Positions 27,777 through 36,413 of a stretch of 64,000 nt of DNA are shown in pieces (position 1 is the stretch's first letter; the number at the start of each line of letters is the position of its first letter). This DNA is from Blautia caecimuris. Lineage in GTDB: Bacteria; Bacillota; Clostridia; Lachnospirales; Lachnospiraceae. The stretch lies in NCBI RefSeq assembly GCF_024622975.1, contig NZ_JANJZT010000023.1, positions 1 through 64,000 on the forward strand, written 5' to 3'. The position numbers and the translations under genes were made by a program. The notes under the pieces are model-generated. The model was given only the letters and a program-made list of their open reading frames with translations. It had not been told where the DNA came from and ran no database searches.

Positions 27777-29285
27777 ATGCTCAGTTCAGATTCATTAAAA
27801 GAAATTTCAAACATTTTCTGTGGTGATACGGCGGACTTTTACACATATAAGCAAGGATATAAACTGGTAGAGTTCTTTAACTCTAACTTTGGAACGAAAG
27901 ATGTCTATCGTTCTGGCTTTCCGTCAAGGTGGGCGTACGTCCACGATAAACTTGTAGATTTAATCAACAGCCATCAAATTGACAAGTTCTTCAATATTGT
28001 TCTTGGCAAAAGTTACTTAATGCAAGAACAATCGTTATCAGAAGTCGAGGCTGCCGAAAAAATTGAGACTATATATGCCGAATTCAATCGTATTATCCAT
28101 AGAGATTTGTGTAAGATAACTCGAAGCAATGGACGCTATCATCTTGTCAGGGAAAACGACGATTTAGAGCCAATCGGAAATGGCGGTTTTGCGAATGTAT
28201 ATCGGCAAAAGTCCACAGGATTCGTAGTGAAGAAGTTAAAGGACGACTATTTGACGGATACAGGTATCAGAAGTCGTTTCAAAAGAGAATACAACATCAC
28301 AAAATCACTGCAAGATGCGTCTGGAATTATTCAAGTTTATACGTTCGATGAAGGTAATAGTTCCTATACAATGGAATATGCGGAGACGACGCTTGATAAA
28401 TATGTTAAATCATTCGATTTATCCGATGATATAAAGTTGAATTGTATTCGCCAAATCCTTTATATTATGACGGAAGTACACAAACGTGACATTATTCATA
28501 GAGATATAAGTGCGAATAATATCTTTATTATTTCTGGAATGATCAAAATCGCAGATTTCGGATTGGGAAAAGACTTGAATGTCTTTACCTCTCACCAAAC
28601 AATGCACACCAACGCAGTAGGACAATTCTATTACTGTGCACCGGAACAGTTTATGATGCTTAAAGATGGGGATAAACGTAGTGATGTGTATTCCCTTGGT
28701 CGTGTTATAAATTTCATTATGACGGGCGACCCAAGAAATTCACACCATATTTACAGAAACATTGCAGAAAAAGCCACAAATTCAGATGCAGCATATCGTT
28801 ATGCTGATGCAGGGCAGCTATCCATCTTTTTTGAGAAAGCGGTATCCTATAAGCAACAAGCTGAAAACCAAACACGTATAGACGAAAAAATCACAAGGAA
28901 AGTTTTTGATGACGAAATTGAAAGCTATATATATGATTTGAGTGCAGAGAAAATATCCACATCAATTCTCCATGAGAAAAAGGGATTTGTTGACGTGTTA
29001 CTGGCATTTATGAGAAAGAGTGAAGATCACGCTCAATACGTCATTCAGAGTGTGGATAAGTCGTATCGGGAAGTTTGTGGGAGGTCTTTTGTTGCCTATG
29101 ACCCATTTGCATCTTTTGCGTACCAAATTCTGTGTGGTGGATTTTCCTATGTGGTGAATGAAACCGCAGCAAATATTTTGCGTTTTGTAGCCAGAGATGT
29201 TAATCGCTTCTCCGCACAACATATGATTGACGATATTAAAAATGTCGGGGTTGAGCCGATGATAGAAGAAATTCTAGATTCTTAA
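27777..29285 (+). CDS. Ser/Thr protein kinase with AbiJ-like N-terminal domain
   Basis: Hanks-type kinase of 502 residues encoded between hsdS and hsdR. Residues 1-125 contain GDTADFYTYKQGYKLVEFF and FGTKDVYRSGFPSRWAYVHDKL, which resembles AbiJ N-terminal modules of abortive-infection proteins (from memory, not searched). The kinase core follows: glycine loop IGNGGFANVY (133-142), Lys152/153, HRDISANN (241-248), DFG (260-262) and APE (288-290). All catalytic residues are present. A helical C-terminus of about 150 residues has no recognised domain. AAAGGAG precedes the ATG, 11 bases after the recognition half-gene. A role in phage defence linked to the restriction enzyme is inferred from position. 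Confidence 0.9.
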   Translation: MLSSDSLKEISNIFCGDTADFYTYKQGYKLVEFFNSNFGTKDVYRSGFPSRWAYVHDKLVDLINSHQIDKFFNIVLGKSYLMQEQSLSEVEAAEKIETIYAEFNRIIHRDLCKITRSNGRYHLVRENDDLEPIGNGGFANVYRQKSTGFVVKKLKDDYLTDTGIRSRFKREYNITKSLQDASGIIQVYTFDEGNSSYTMEYAETTLDKYVKSFDLSDDIKLNCIRQILYIMTEVHKRDIIHRDISANNIFIISGMIKIADFGLGKDLNVFTSHQTMHTNAVGQFYYCAPEQFMMLKDGDKRSDVYSLGRVINFIMTGDPRNSHHIYRNIAEKATNSDAAYRYADAGQLSIFFEKAVSYKQQAENQTRIDEKITRKVFDDEIESYIYDLSAEKISTSILHEKKGFVDVLLAFMRKSEDHAQYVIQSVDKSYREVCGRSFVAYDPFASFAYQILCGGFSYVVNETAANILRFVARDVNRFSAQHMIDDIKNVGVEPMIEEILDS

Positions 29286-29303
29286 TGAAAGGAGCGTGAA
29301 ATC

Positions 29304-32300
29304 GTGAGTACATATAACATTGTGCTTTCGACCAATGAAAGCACTGTTGTGACCGAATATGAGCCACAAACCAAACGCTCTGATGCCTACCAGAGTGAAG
29401 CAGCTTTGGAAGCGGCATTTATCAAAATGCTCGGAGAACAGGGATATGAGTATGTGACGATCCACAGCCCCGATGCACTCATTGCCAATCTCCGCAGACA
29501 GTTAGAATTGTTGAACAACTATCAGTTTACGGATAAGGAATGGGACAGCTTTTTCAAAAGCAAGATTGCCAATGCCAATGAGGACATCGTGGAAAAGACC
29601 CGAAAAATTCAGGAAGATTATGTGCAGAACCTGACCCGTGAGGACGGGACTACCATGAACATCTCCCTGATTGACAAAAAGAACATCCACAATAACCGAC
29701 TGCAAGTTATCAACCAGTATGAGGAAACAGCCGGAAAACATGATACCCGATATGATGTTACCATTCTGGTGAACGGTCTGCCGCTAGTTCATGTGGAATT
29801 AAAACGCCGTGGAGTGGCAATCAAGGAAGCATTCAATCAGATCAACCGCTATCAGCGTGATAGCTTTTGGGCTGGTTGTGGACTTTATGAGTATGTGCAG
29901 ATTTTTGTAATCTCCAACGGCACATTTACAAAGTACTATTCTAACACTACCAGAGCAAGTCACATCAAGGAAAATGAAAATTCTTCCAAGAAGCACAGCA
30001 AGAAAACTTCTAACAGTTTTGAGTTCACTTCCTATTGGGCAGACGGCAATAACAAGGTCATTCCCGACCTTGTGGACTTCACAAAGACATTCTTTGCGAA
30101 GCACACCATTTTGAACATCTTGACAAAATATTGCGTGTTCACTTCTGAGGAATTGTTGCTCGTTATGCGACCTTATCAGATTGTGGCAACCGAGCGTATT
30201 TTGAACAGGATTGAAGTGTCCACCAACTACAAGAAAACAGGAACAATCGAAGCCGGAGGATATATCTGGCACACCACAGGAAGCGGTAAGACATTGACTT
30301 CCTTTAAGACAGCCCAGCTTGCGACAGGACTGACGTATATCGAAAAGGTTCTGTTTGTGGTTGATCGTAAGGACTTGGACTATCAGACCATTAAGGAATA
30401 TGACCGCTTTGAAAAAGGTGCTGCCAACGGAAACAAGAGTACCGCTGTTTTGCAAAGACAGCTTGAGGACAGCACCTCCCGAATTATCGTAACGACCATT
30501 CAAAAATTGGATGTGTTCATTACGAAAAATCCGAACCACCCTATCCGTAACAAGCATATTGTTCTTGTGTTTGACGAGTGCCACCGCAGCCAGTTTGGAG
30601 ACATGCACACCCGAATTGTCGGAGGGCAAATCAAAAAGGGCGAAAAGACAATCAAGGTGGAAAAGTATTTCAAGAACTATCATATCTTTGGATTTACTGG
30701 CACACCGATTTTCGCAGTCAATGCCGGAACAGGTGGAAATCCGAATCTCCGAACCACAGAGCAGGCTTTTGGTGCGAAGCTCCATACCTACACTATTGTG
30801 GATGCAATCAATGATGGAAATGTGCTGCCGTTCCGCATCGACTATATTAACACGGTCAAGCAGAAGGATGAAAAGCAGGACAAGCAGGTTGCCGCTATTG
30901 ATACCGAGGAAGCATTGAGTTCGCCGGAGCGTATCACAGAGGTTGTGAAGTACATTCTGGAACACTTCGACCAAAAAACCATGCGAAATTCCTACTATAG
31001 TCTGAAAGGTCAGCGAGTAAACGGCTTTAACTCTATGTTCGCCGTCAGCTCTATTCCTGTCTGCAAAAAGTATTACCTGGAGCTTAAAAAACAGATTGCA
31101 GAACGGCACAGAGATTTGACCATTGCCACTATCTTCTCATTCGCTCCAAATGAAGCGGATAGTGCCGATGGTATTCTGGACGATGAAAGTTTTGACACCG
31201 ATGACCTTGACCAGAGTTCCCGTGACTTTCTGGATATGGCAATTAAAGACTACAACAAGATTTTCAAAACCAATTTTGATACATCAAGCAAGGGTTTCCA
31301 AGATTACTACAAAGACCTTTCCGATAAGGTTAAGAAGCGTGAAGTCGATTTGCTGATTGTAGTCAACATGTTCTTGACGGGCTTCGATGCAACAACACTT
31401 AACACCCTTTGGGTAGATAAGAACTTGAAAATGCATGGTCTGATACAGGCATTTTCCAGAACGAACCGTATCCTCAATTCAGTCAAGTCCTTTGGTAATA
31501 TTGTCTGCTTCCGTGATCTTGAAGAAGCTACCAACGATGCGATTGCATTGTTCGGAGACAAGGAAGCAAACGGTATTGTCCTCTTGAAATCTTATGAGGA
31601 TTATTACTACGGTTGTGTCGATGATAAAGGTCGCGAGCAGAAAGGTTATGAGGAACGAATTGCCGAACTGTTGCAGAAATATCCTTTGGGACAGCCGATT
31701 GTCGGAGAGCAAAACAAGAAAGATTTTATTGTCCTGTTTGGCAACATTCTCCGTTTGAGAAATATCCTTGCTGCCTTTGACCGCTTTGCCGGAAATGAAA
31801 TCCTATCTCCGATTGATTTCCAAGACTACACAGGCACATACCATGATGTGTACGAGGAAATCAAACCGAAACCGGGAAGCAAGGAAAGCATTATGGATGA
31901 TGTTGTCTTTGAAATGGAGCTTGTCAAACAGGTGGAAGTCAACATTGATTATATCCTGATGCTGGTTGGGAAGTATCACGATGGAAACTGTGAGGATAAG
32001 GAAATCCTTGTTGCGATTGATAAAGCAATCAAATCCAGCTTGCAGCTTAGATCTAAAAAGGAACTGATTGAAAACTTTATTGCTACTATCAACACAAATA
32101 CCGATGTCAATACTGACTGGCAGTGTTTTGTCAGAGAGCAGAGAGAGACCGATATTCAGACTTTGATCACTGAAGAAAAATTGAAACCGGAAGAAACGAG
32201 AAAGTTTGTGGAGAACGCTTTCCGTGATGGCGTACTCAAAACCACCGGCACAGATGTTGATCGACTGATGCCGCCCGTTTCCCGTTTCGGAGGTGGAGGT

Positions 32301-32480
32301 TCTCGTGATAAGAAGAAACAGACAGTTATTGAAAAACTAAAAGGGTTCTTTGAGAAATACTTTGGACTGGTTAGCCCAGAGGTTTCAAAAGAATCGGATA
32401 AGGTTACATATCTTTATGATACAGAACCAACACTATCTATGGTGGCAGAGGAACCGGCGCATTACGGAAAAGATATTTAG
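29304..32480 (+). CDS. hsdR: Type I restriction enzyme motor/nuclease subunit R
   Basis: ATP-dependent DNA translocase and nuclease of 1058 residues. The nuclease domain has Asp151, Glu165 and Lys167 (RYDVTI then VELKR) of the PD-(D/E)xK fold. The superfamily 2 motor has Walker A TTGSGKT (324-330), a DECH box (424-427) and FTGTPI, with QAFSRTNR as motif VI. Sequence style and length match EcoR124I HsdR, in line with the TAEL spacer of hsdS. GTG 29304 with GAAAGGAG upstream is the start. Intact. Confidence 0.96.
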   Translation: MSTYNIVLSTNESTVVTEYEPQTKRSDAYQSEAALEAAFIKMLGEQGYEYVTIHSPDALIANLRRQLELLNNYQFTDKEWDSFFKSKIANANEDIVEKTRKIQEDYVQNLTREDGTTMNISLIDKKNIHNNRLQVINQYEETAGKHDTRYDVTILVNGLPLVHVELKRRGVAIKEAFNQINRYQRDSFWAGCGLYEYVQIFVISNGTFTKYYSNTTRASHIKENENSSKKHSKKTSNSFEFTSYWADGNNKVIPDLVDFTKTFFAKHTILNILTKYCVFTSEELLLVMRPYQIVATERILNRIEVSTNYKKTGTIEAGGYIWHTTGSGKTLTSFKTAQLATGLTYIEKVLFVVDRKDLDYQTIKEYDRFEKGAANGNKSTAVLQRQLEDSTSRIIVTTIQKLDVFITKNPNHPIRNKHIVLVFDECHRSQFGDMHTRIVGGQIKKGEKTIKVEKYFKNYHIFGFTGTPIFAVNAGTGGNPNLRTTEQAFGAKLHTYTIVDAINDGNVLPFRIDYINTVKQKDEKQDKQVAAIDTEEALSSPERITEVVKYILEHFDQKTMRNSYYSLKGQRVNGFNSMFAVSSIPVCKKYYLELKKQIAERHRDLTIATIFSFAPNEADSADGILDDESFDTDDLDQSSRDFLDMAIKDYNKIFKTNFDTSSKGFQDYYKDLSDKVKKREVDLLIVVNMFLTGFDATTLNTLWVDKNLKMHGLIQAFSRTNRILNSVKSFGNIVCFRDLEEATNDAIALFGDKEANGIVLLKSYEDYYYGCVDDKGREQKGYEERIAELLQKYPLGQPIVGEQNKKDFIVLFGNILRLRNILAAFDRFAGNEILSPIDFQDYTGTYHDVYEEIKPKPGSKESIMDDVVFEMELVKQVEVNIDYILMLVGKYHDGNCEDKEILVAIDKAIKSSLQLRSKKELIENFIATINTNTDVNTDWQCFVREQRETDIQTLITEEKLKPEETRKFVENAFRDGVLKTTGTDVDRLMPPVSRFGGGGSRDKKKQTVIEKLKGFFEKYFGLVSPEVSKESDKVTYLYDTEPTLSMVAEEPAHYGKDI

Positions 32481-32547
32481 TGTATAATGGCTTTATCAAA
32501 ATCTTCAATGCGATTAAAATACCGAAAAAACAAAGAGGAGTGATTGC

Positions 32548-33888
32548 GTGGCAGAAAGTCAAAATATAGAATGGAAAGAGTCTTGGCGAGATGAGTATCT
32601 TAAGTGGATATGCGGTTTTGCCAATGCACAGGGTGGCAAGATTTATATTGGCACAAATGATGACGGCACGGTGATCGGCGTTCAGGACAGTAAAAAATTA
32701 CTGGAAGATATTCCGAATAAAGTTCGGGATGTTCTTGGTATTATTGTAGATGTTAATTTGCTGACTGAAGATGGAAAAGACTACATTGAAATTTGCGTGA
32801 ATTCGAATAGTTATCCCGTCAATTACAAGGGTGAATATCATTATCGGAGCGGTAGCACCAAGCAGCAGTTAAAGGGACAGGCATTAAATCAGTTTCTGTT
32901 ACAGAAAACAGGAATTACGTGGGACAGTGTGCCGGTTCAAGGAGTAACTATACAAGATTTAAGAAATGACAGTTTCGATATTTTCCGGGAACAGGCAGTA
33001 CGCAGCAAACGAATGGACAAGAAAGATATTGATGCCACGAATGAACAGCTACTGGACAGTTTGAACTTGCTTGAAAATAGTCATTTGAAAAGAGCAGCTA
33101 TTTTGTTATTCCATCATAATCCGGAAAAATGGATACCGGGAGCATACATCAAGATTGGTTATTTTGAATCGGATTCAGAACTGCGTTATCAGGATGAAAT
33201 TCACGGTTCACTAATTTCACAGGCAGATAAAGTGGTTGATCTCATTTTTACGAAATATTTAAAGGCAGATATTTCGTATCAAGGAGTAACAAGAGTGGAA
33301 ACCTACCCTTTTCCGAAAGAAGCAATTAGGGAAGCTGTTTTTAATGCGATTGCACACAAATTTTATGGAGCATTAATTCCAATTCAAATCAGTGTGTATG
33401 CAGATCGGATTTATATTGCGAATGATTGTATTTTCCCGGAAGATTGGACAATTAATGATTTAATGGGGAAACATCGGTCAAGACCGTATAATCCTCTGAT
33501 TGCCAATACATTTTTTAGAGCTGGTTTTATCGAAGCGTGGGGACGTGGAATTGAAAAAATCAAGGATAGCTGCAAAGAAGCCGGAAATCCTATGCCGGAA
33601 TATACGATTAAACGTGAGGACATTATGGTTATGTTCAAGAGCTTGGTTAGTAGCACTGACCAAGATACTAACCAAGCTACTGACCGAGCTAACCAAGGTA
33701 ACGATAACTCCATAGTTACACGCATCTTGAAAGTGATTCAAGAGGAACCATCGTTGTCTCAGAAAAAGATTGCAGATGTCATTGGCGAAAAGTATAGTAC
33801 AGTTAAGTATTATATGGAATCTATGAAAAAATCTGGAATTATAAAAAGAGAAGGTTCCAGCCAAAAAGGAAAATGGATTATTCTATAG
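32548..33888 (+). CDS. AlbA/Schlafen-type ATP-binding protein with winged-helix C-terminus
   Basis: Protein of 446 residues starting with an AlbA_2 (Schlafen-core) domain: NIEWKESWRDEYLKWICGFANAQGGKIYIGTNDDGTVIGV. A GHKL-like ATPase region follows (PKEAIREAVFNAIAHKFY and RPYNPLIANTFFRAGFIEAWGRGI). After a low-complexity linker of repeated D/N-Q-A/D-T (about 370-390) comes a winged helix (LSQKKIADVIGEKYSTVKYYMESMKKSGII). Such proteins are annotated as ATP-binding or transcriptional regulators and are frequent near restriction systems. The start is GTG 32548 with GAGGAG upstream. It sits 67 bases after hsdR, so it is a likely operon member. Confidence 0.85.
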   Translation: MAESQNIEWKESWRDEYLKWICGFANAQGGKIYIGTNDDGTVIGVQDSKKLLEDIPNKVRDVLGIIVDVNLLTEDGKDYIEICVNSNSYPVNYKGEYHYRSGSTKQQLKGQALNQFLLQKTGITWDSVPVQGVTIQDLRNDSFDIFREQAVRSKRMDKKDIDATNEQLLDSLNLLENSHLKRAAILLFHHNPEKWIPGAYIKIGYFESDSELRYQDEIHGSLISQADKVVDLIFTKYLKADISYQGVTRVETYPFPKEAIREAVFNAIAHKFYGALIPIQISVYADRIYIANDCIFPEDWTINDLMGKHRSRPYNPLIANTFFRAGFIEAWGRGIEKIKDSCKEAGNPMPEYTIKREDIMVMFKSLVSSTDQDTNQATDRANQGNDNSIVTRILKVIQEEPSLSQKKIADVIGEKYSTVKYYMESMKKSGIIKREGSSQKGKWIIL

Positions 33889-34929
33889 CTATATTTCACA
33901 CAATTCAACAATTACATTACTCTGCTGATACAGCCAGTCCGTAAATTCTTTCGGGCTGGCTGTTCCTGTTTTTACAGCCTTTTTTCTCTGCAATGCTTCT
34001 TTCTTAAAGTGGGAAAAGGCAGCCTGTATTTTTTCCAGACGGTCAGCAGGAAAGCCTGCGGTATTTTTTACCCGGTTTATTTTGTTGCGCCAGTTCTGGC
34101 ATTCATTTTTATAAAGCAGGTCATAGGTATTTTCTCTTGCCCTCTCGTCAAATCCCCGCTTGTTTTGAAGCGCCTGTGCTTTTCGGCACTTATCGCTGCA
34201 CAACTCATACCGCTGGCTCTTTGCCAGAAAATATTTCCCGCAGACCTTGCACTGCCGGAAGCAAAGCCCCCAGTCATTCAGCCTGTTCAGATAATAGGTA
34301 ACCAACGGGTAGAGGGATGCATAGGCAGACACACATTCTTCTGTGCGCCGGTTGTCCGGGAACCAGAGGTCAAGCCGGGTATCTTCTGACGGTGCGCCTT
34401 TGAAATAAAGGCTGCCCGCTTGAAAATGTTTCGGTTTTCCTGTCTCCCTGTCAAAGCTCATGGTTTCGTTATGGAATACACCGGTCAGGCGGCTCATTTT
34501 ATCCATGAAGCGGTCACAGGCAGCATTACGGTCACGGGGTTCTCTGGCAAGCAGATAGCTGTTCCAGATGCGGAACGCCACATACATTTTCAAAGGGTCA
34601 TTGCTAAGATATTTTCCCCAGAGAAATTCGCTTGCCGCCTGTTCCAGTTCCGGCTGTTTCCATCGGTTGGAATGGAGGGCTTGCCGCAGTGGAGAAAGCC
34701 CGTATAAGTTCCAATCTCTGTTCGTGTCACGCTCAAAGTTTATCAAAAAAGTTCCCAACGGGCGTGTCATATCACAAAGCACCTCTGTGTTCTGGCTCCC
34801 GTTCAGCCGGAAGCGGATCTGCTGTTCTTCCCCAATCAAAATCCGCTCTTTCATTTTCTTCCTGTCCAGCGTCAGGACAAACAAAATCCTCTCAAAACAT
34901 GGCTCATGCCGTATAAACTGATTCTCCAT
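33889..34929 (-). CDS. DUF6076-like zinc-binding protein
   Basis: 346-residue cytoplasmic protein on the opposite strand to its neighbours. A treble-clef-like cysteine set, CKVCGKYFLAKSQRYELCSDKC (about 225-246), should bind zinc. The C-terminus is basic and helical. I recognise the pattern as the DUF6076 family, common on Firmicute mobile elements. Function unknown. The stop codon abuts that of the AlbA-type gene. ATG 34929 with AAGGATGG context is preferred to longer frames without a ribosome site. It marks the change from cargo to element backbone. Confidence 0.7.
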   Translation of the reverse strand: MENQFIRHEPCFERILFVLTLDRKKMKERILIGEEQQIRFRLNGSQNTEVLCDMTRPLGTFLINFERDTNRDWNLYGLSPLRQALHSNRWKQPELEQAASEFLWGKYLSNDPLKMYVAFRIWNSYLLAREPRDRNAACDRFMDKMSRLTGVFHNETMSFDRETGKPKHFQAGSLYFKGAPSEDTRLDLWFPDNRRTEECVSAYASLYPLVTYYLNRLNDWGLCFRQCKVCGKYFLAKSQRYELCSDKCRKAQALQNKRGFDERARENTYDLLYKNECQNWRNKINRVKNTAGFPADRLEKIQAAFSHFKKEALQRKKAVKTGTASPKEFTDWLYQQSNVIVELCEI

Positions 34930-35231
34930 CCTTATCCCCTGCCTTTGTTTATGGTAATTATATAATTCAGTTATATTCGTTACACTCATGGTATCGCAGA
35001 AGTATTGTTTTGTCAAGGGTAGTTCGCTATGATGATTGCAGTTGGTAATTTCGTGCCACACAGTACCTTGACAAGTGAATGACCGTCCAAAAGGGATATG
35101 ACCGGCAGGAGAAGTGACGCATCCGGCGCACCAATGCAGGGAAACACCGCAGGAATGGGGCAGGAAAACGGCTTTTGGGGAGAACAGCAACAGGAAGCAT
35201 TTTAACCTATTTGATTTATGGGAGGAACAGA
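34930..35231. other. Gap with a possible gene remnant
   Basis: Divergent region between the DUF6076 gene and the excisionase-like gene. A 35-codon frame at 35098-35205 ends with NGFWGEQQQEAF and reads like the C-terminal tail of a longer protein. It is probably a remnant of a gene lost when the cargo was inserted. No clear promoter was assigned. Confidence 0.35.
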
Positions 35232-35456
35232 ATGAACGATAAAAAGAGATTGAACAGCTACGAGGATTTACCGCTGGTTCTGGATGTGGCGGACATCCAG
35301 CGGATTATGGGAATTTCAAGAGCGAGCGCCTATGAGCTGGTACACGCACCCGGCTTTCCGGCGTTCCGCAGGGGCAGGCTTATCAAGGTCAGCAAAATTG
35401 CTTTCTTTGAATGGATGGCAAAAGGCTCCGAAACCGTACCGGGAAGCGACAAATAA
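35232..35456 (+). CDS. Helix-turn-helix excisionase-like protein
   Basis: 74-residue DNA-binding protein with an AlpA/Xis-type HTH (VLDVADIQRIMGISRASAYELVHAPGFPAFRRGRLIKVSKIAFFEWM). Proteins of this form bend DNA at element ends to favour excision, or regulate element genes. GGAGG precedes ATG 35232. It is the first gene of the rightward mobilization/replication block. Confidence 0.8.
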   Translation: MNDKKRLNSYEDLPLVLDVADIQRIMGISRASAYELVHAPGFPAFRRGRLIKVSKIAFFEWMAKGSETVPGSDK

Positions 35457-35602
35457 GCGTGAGGTATTATCCCCTGACTGCAATACTGCCGCACTTTCCA
35501 AAGGGGCATACAGAGGGAAAAAACCTTAAAAAGGATACCGAAACGCTACACCAAAACAGCCTATCTGCGTACATCAGATAGAAACGGAGAAAGGAGCCGG
35601 TT

Positions 35603-35806
35603 ATGGCAAGAATGAGCAACAAGCGGCGGTTGGAATGGTCTTTCTTCTTAAATGACCGCAGCCGTATTGCTTACAACGAACTGTGCCGGAAATGCCAGCA
35701 CGAATGTAAACAGAGCTTCCGGGCGGTTGTGGTTGACTGCCCGAAGTATCTTTCCAAGCGTTCCAAGAAAAAGGGAAAGACTGCCGGAAACGGCAAAACC
35801 CCTTAG
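35603..35806 (+). CDS. Small basic conserved hypothetical protein of mobile elements
   Basis: 67 residues, very basic, starting MARMSNKRRLEWSFFLNDRSRI. It holds two cysteine pairs (CRKC and HEC) that may bind metal, and a KRSKKKGK tail. I recall near-identical short proteins in other Lachnospiraceae mobilizable elements, always without known function. GGAG lies before the ATG. Confidence 0.65.
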   Translation: MARMSNKRRLEWSFFLNDRSRIAYNELCRKCQHECKQSFRAVVVDCPKYLSKRSKKKGKTAGNGKTP

Positions 35807-36093
35807 GAACTAAGGGCGCACTTCTATACATAGTCTAAAGACCATGTATCGTGCGTCCTGCGGAGCTTACCCCTGCCGCTGATAAAATCAGCAATCCGAG
35901 GTCTGCGTTCGCTTCGCTCCGACAAGGTGGCTACACCCCCTTGCGCCGCTAAAGCGGCTATCCCCTGTGTACCCGCCGCAAAGAGAAATCCGCTCTGCGG
36001 TTTTCCCTTTTCATCGGGTTTTATAGAAGCACTGACACACAGACTGTCTGCGGATGGTCTTTCTTTATCTTACTAAGCAAAGGATGTGAGAAC
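35807..36093. other. Candidate oriT region upstream of the mobilization genes
   Basis: A 287-base GC-rich non-coding stretch with several short inverted repeats, for example GCCGCT-AAA-GCGGC around 35945, and CCCC-containing segments. It lies directly ahead of DUF3847 and the relaxase gene, the usual place for the origin of transfer. The nick site cannot be identified by eye. Confidence 0.35.
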
Positions 36094-36411
36094 ATGGAAA
36101 AATCTTTGGAACAGTTAAAGCAGGAATATGAAAAAACCACTGTCCTGCTGGAACGGGAAAAACGGAAAATGCAGCGTTTGAAAAACCGGCAGGCGTATCT
36201 GGAAAGCGGTTCCCGGAAACAGAGGACGCACCGGCTGATTACCCGTGGGGCAGCTATTGAGAGCATTGCACCACAGACAAAGGAGCTAACCGAAACGGAA
36301 TTTTATTCCCTCATGGAAAGCATTTTGAATCTGCCGCAGGCGGAGCATTTCATCCGGTCTGCCGCAGAAAACCACGCCCGTATTTCCGGGCAGGAGAAAG
36401 GCGGTGACTAA
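36094..36411 (+). CDS. DUF3847 domain-containing protein
   Basis: 105 residues, largely a coiled coil (LEQLKQEYEKTTVLLEREKRKMQRLKNRQAYLESG), then a short C-terminal domain. DUF3847 proteins regularly precede MobA/MobL relaxases in Firmicute elements and are probably mobilization accessory factors, which is inferred from that association. The stop codon lies 2 bases before the relaxase reading frame. Confidence 0.85.
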   Translation: MEKSLEQLKQEYEKTTVLLEREKRKMQRLKNRQAYLESGSRKQRTHRLITRGAAIESIAPQTKELTETEFYSLMESILNLPQAEHFIRSAAENHARISGQEKGGD

Positions 36412-36413
36412 GG

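Noticed and set aside
29799..31109. 436-codon minus-strand frame opposite hsdR
   Set aside because: Antisense to the nuclease and motor domains of hsdR. Composition is unlike a natural protein.
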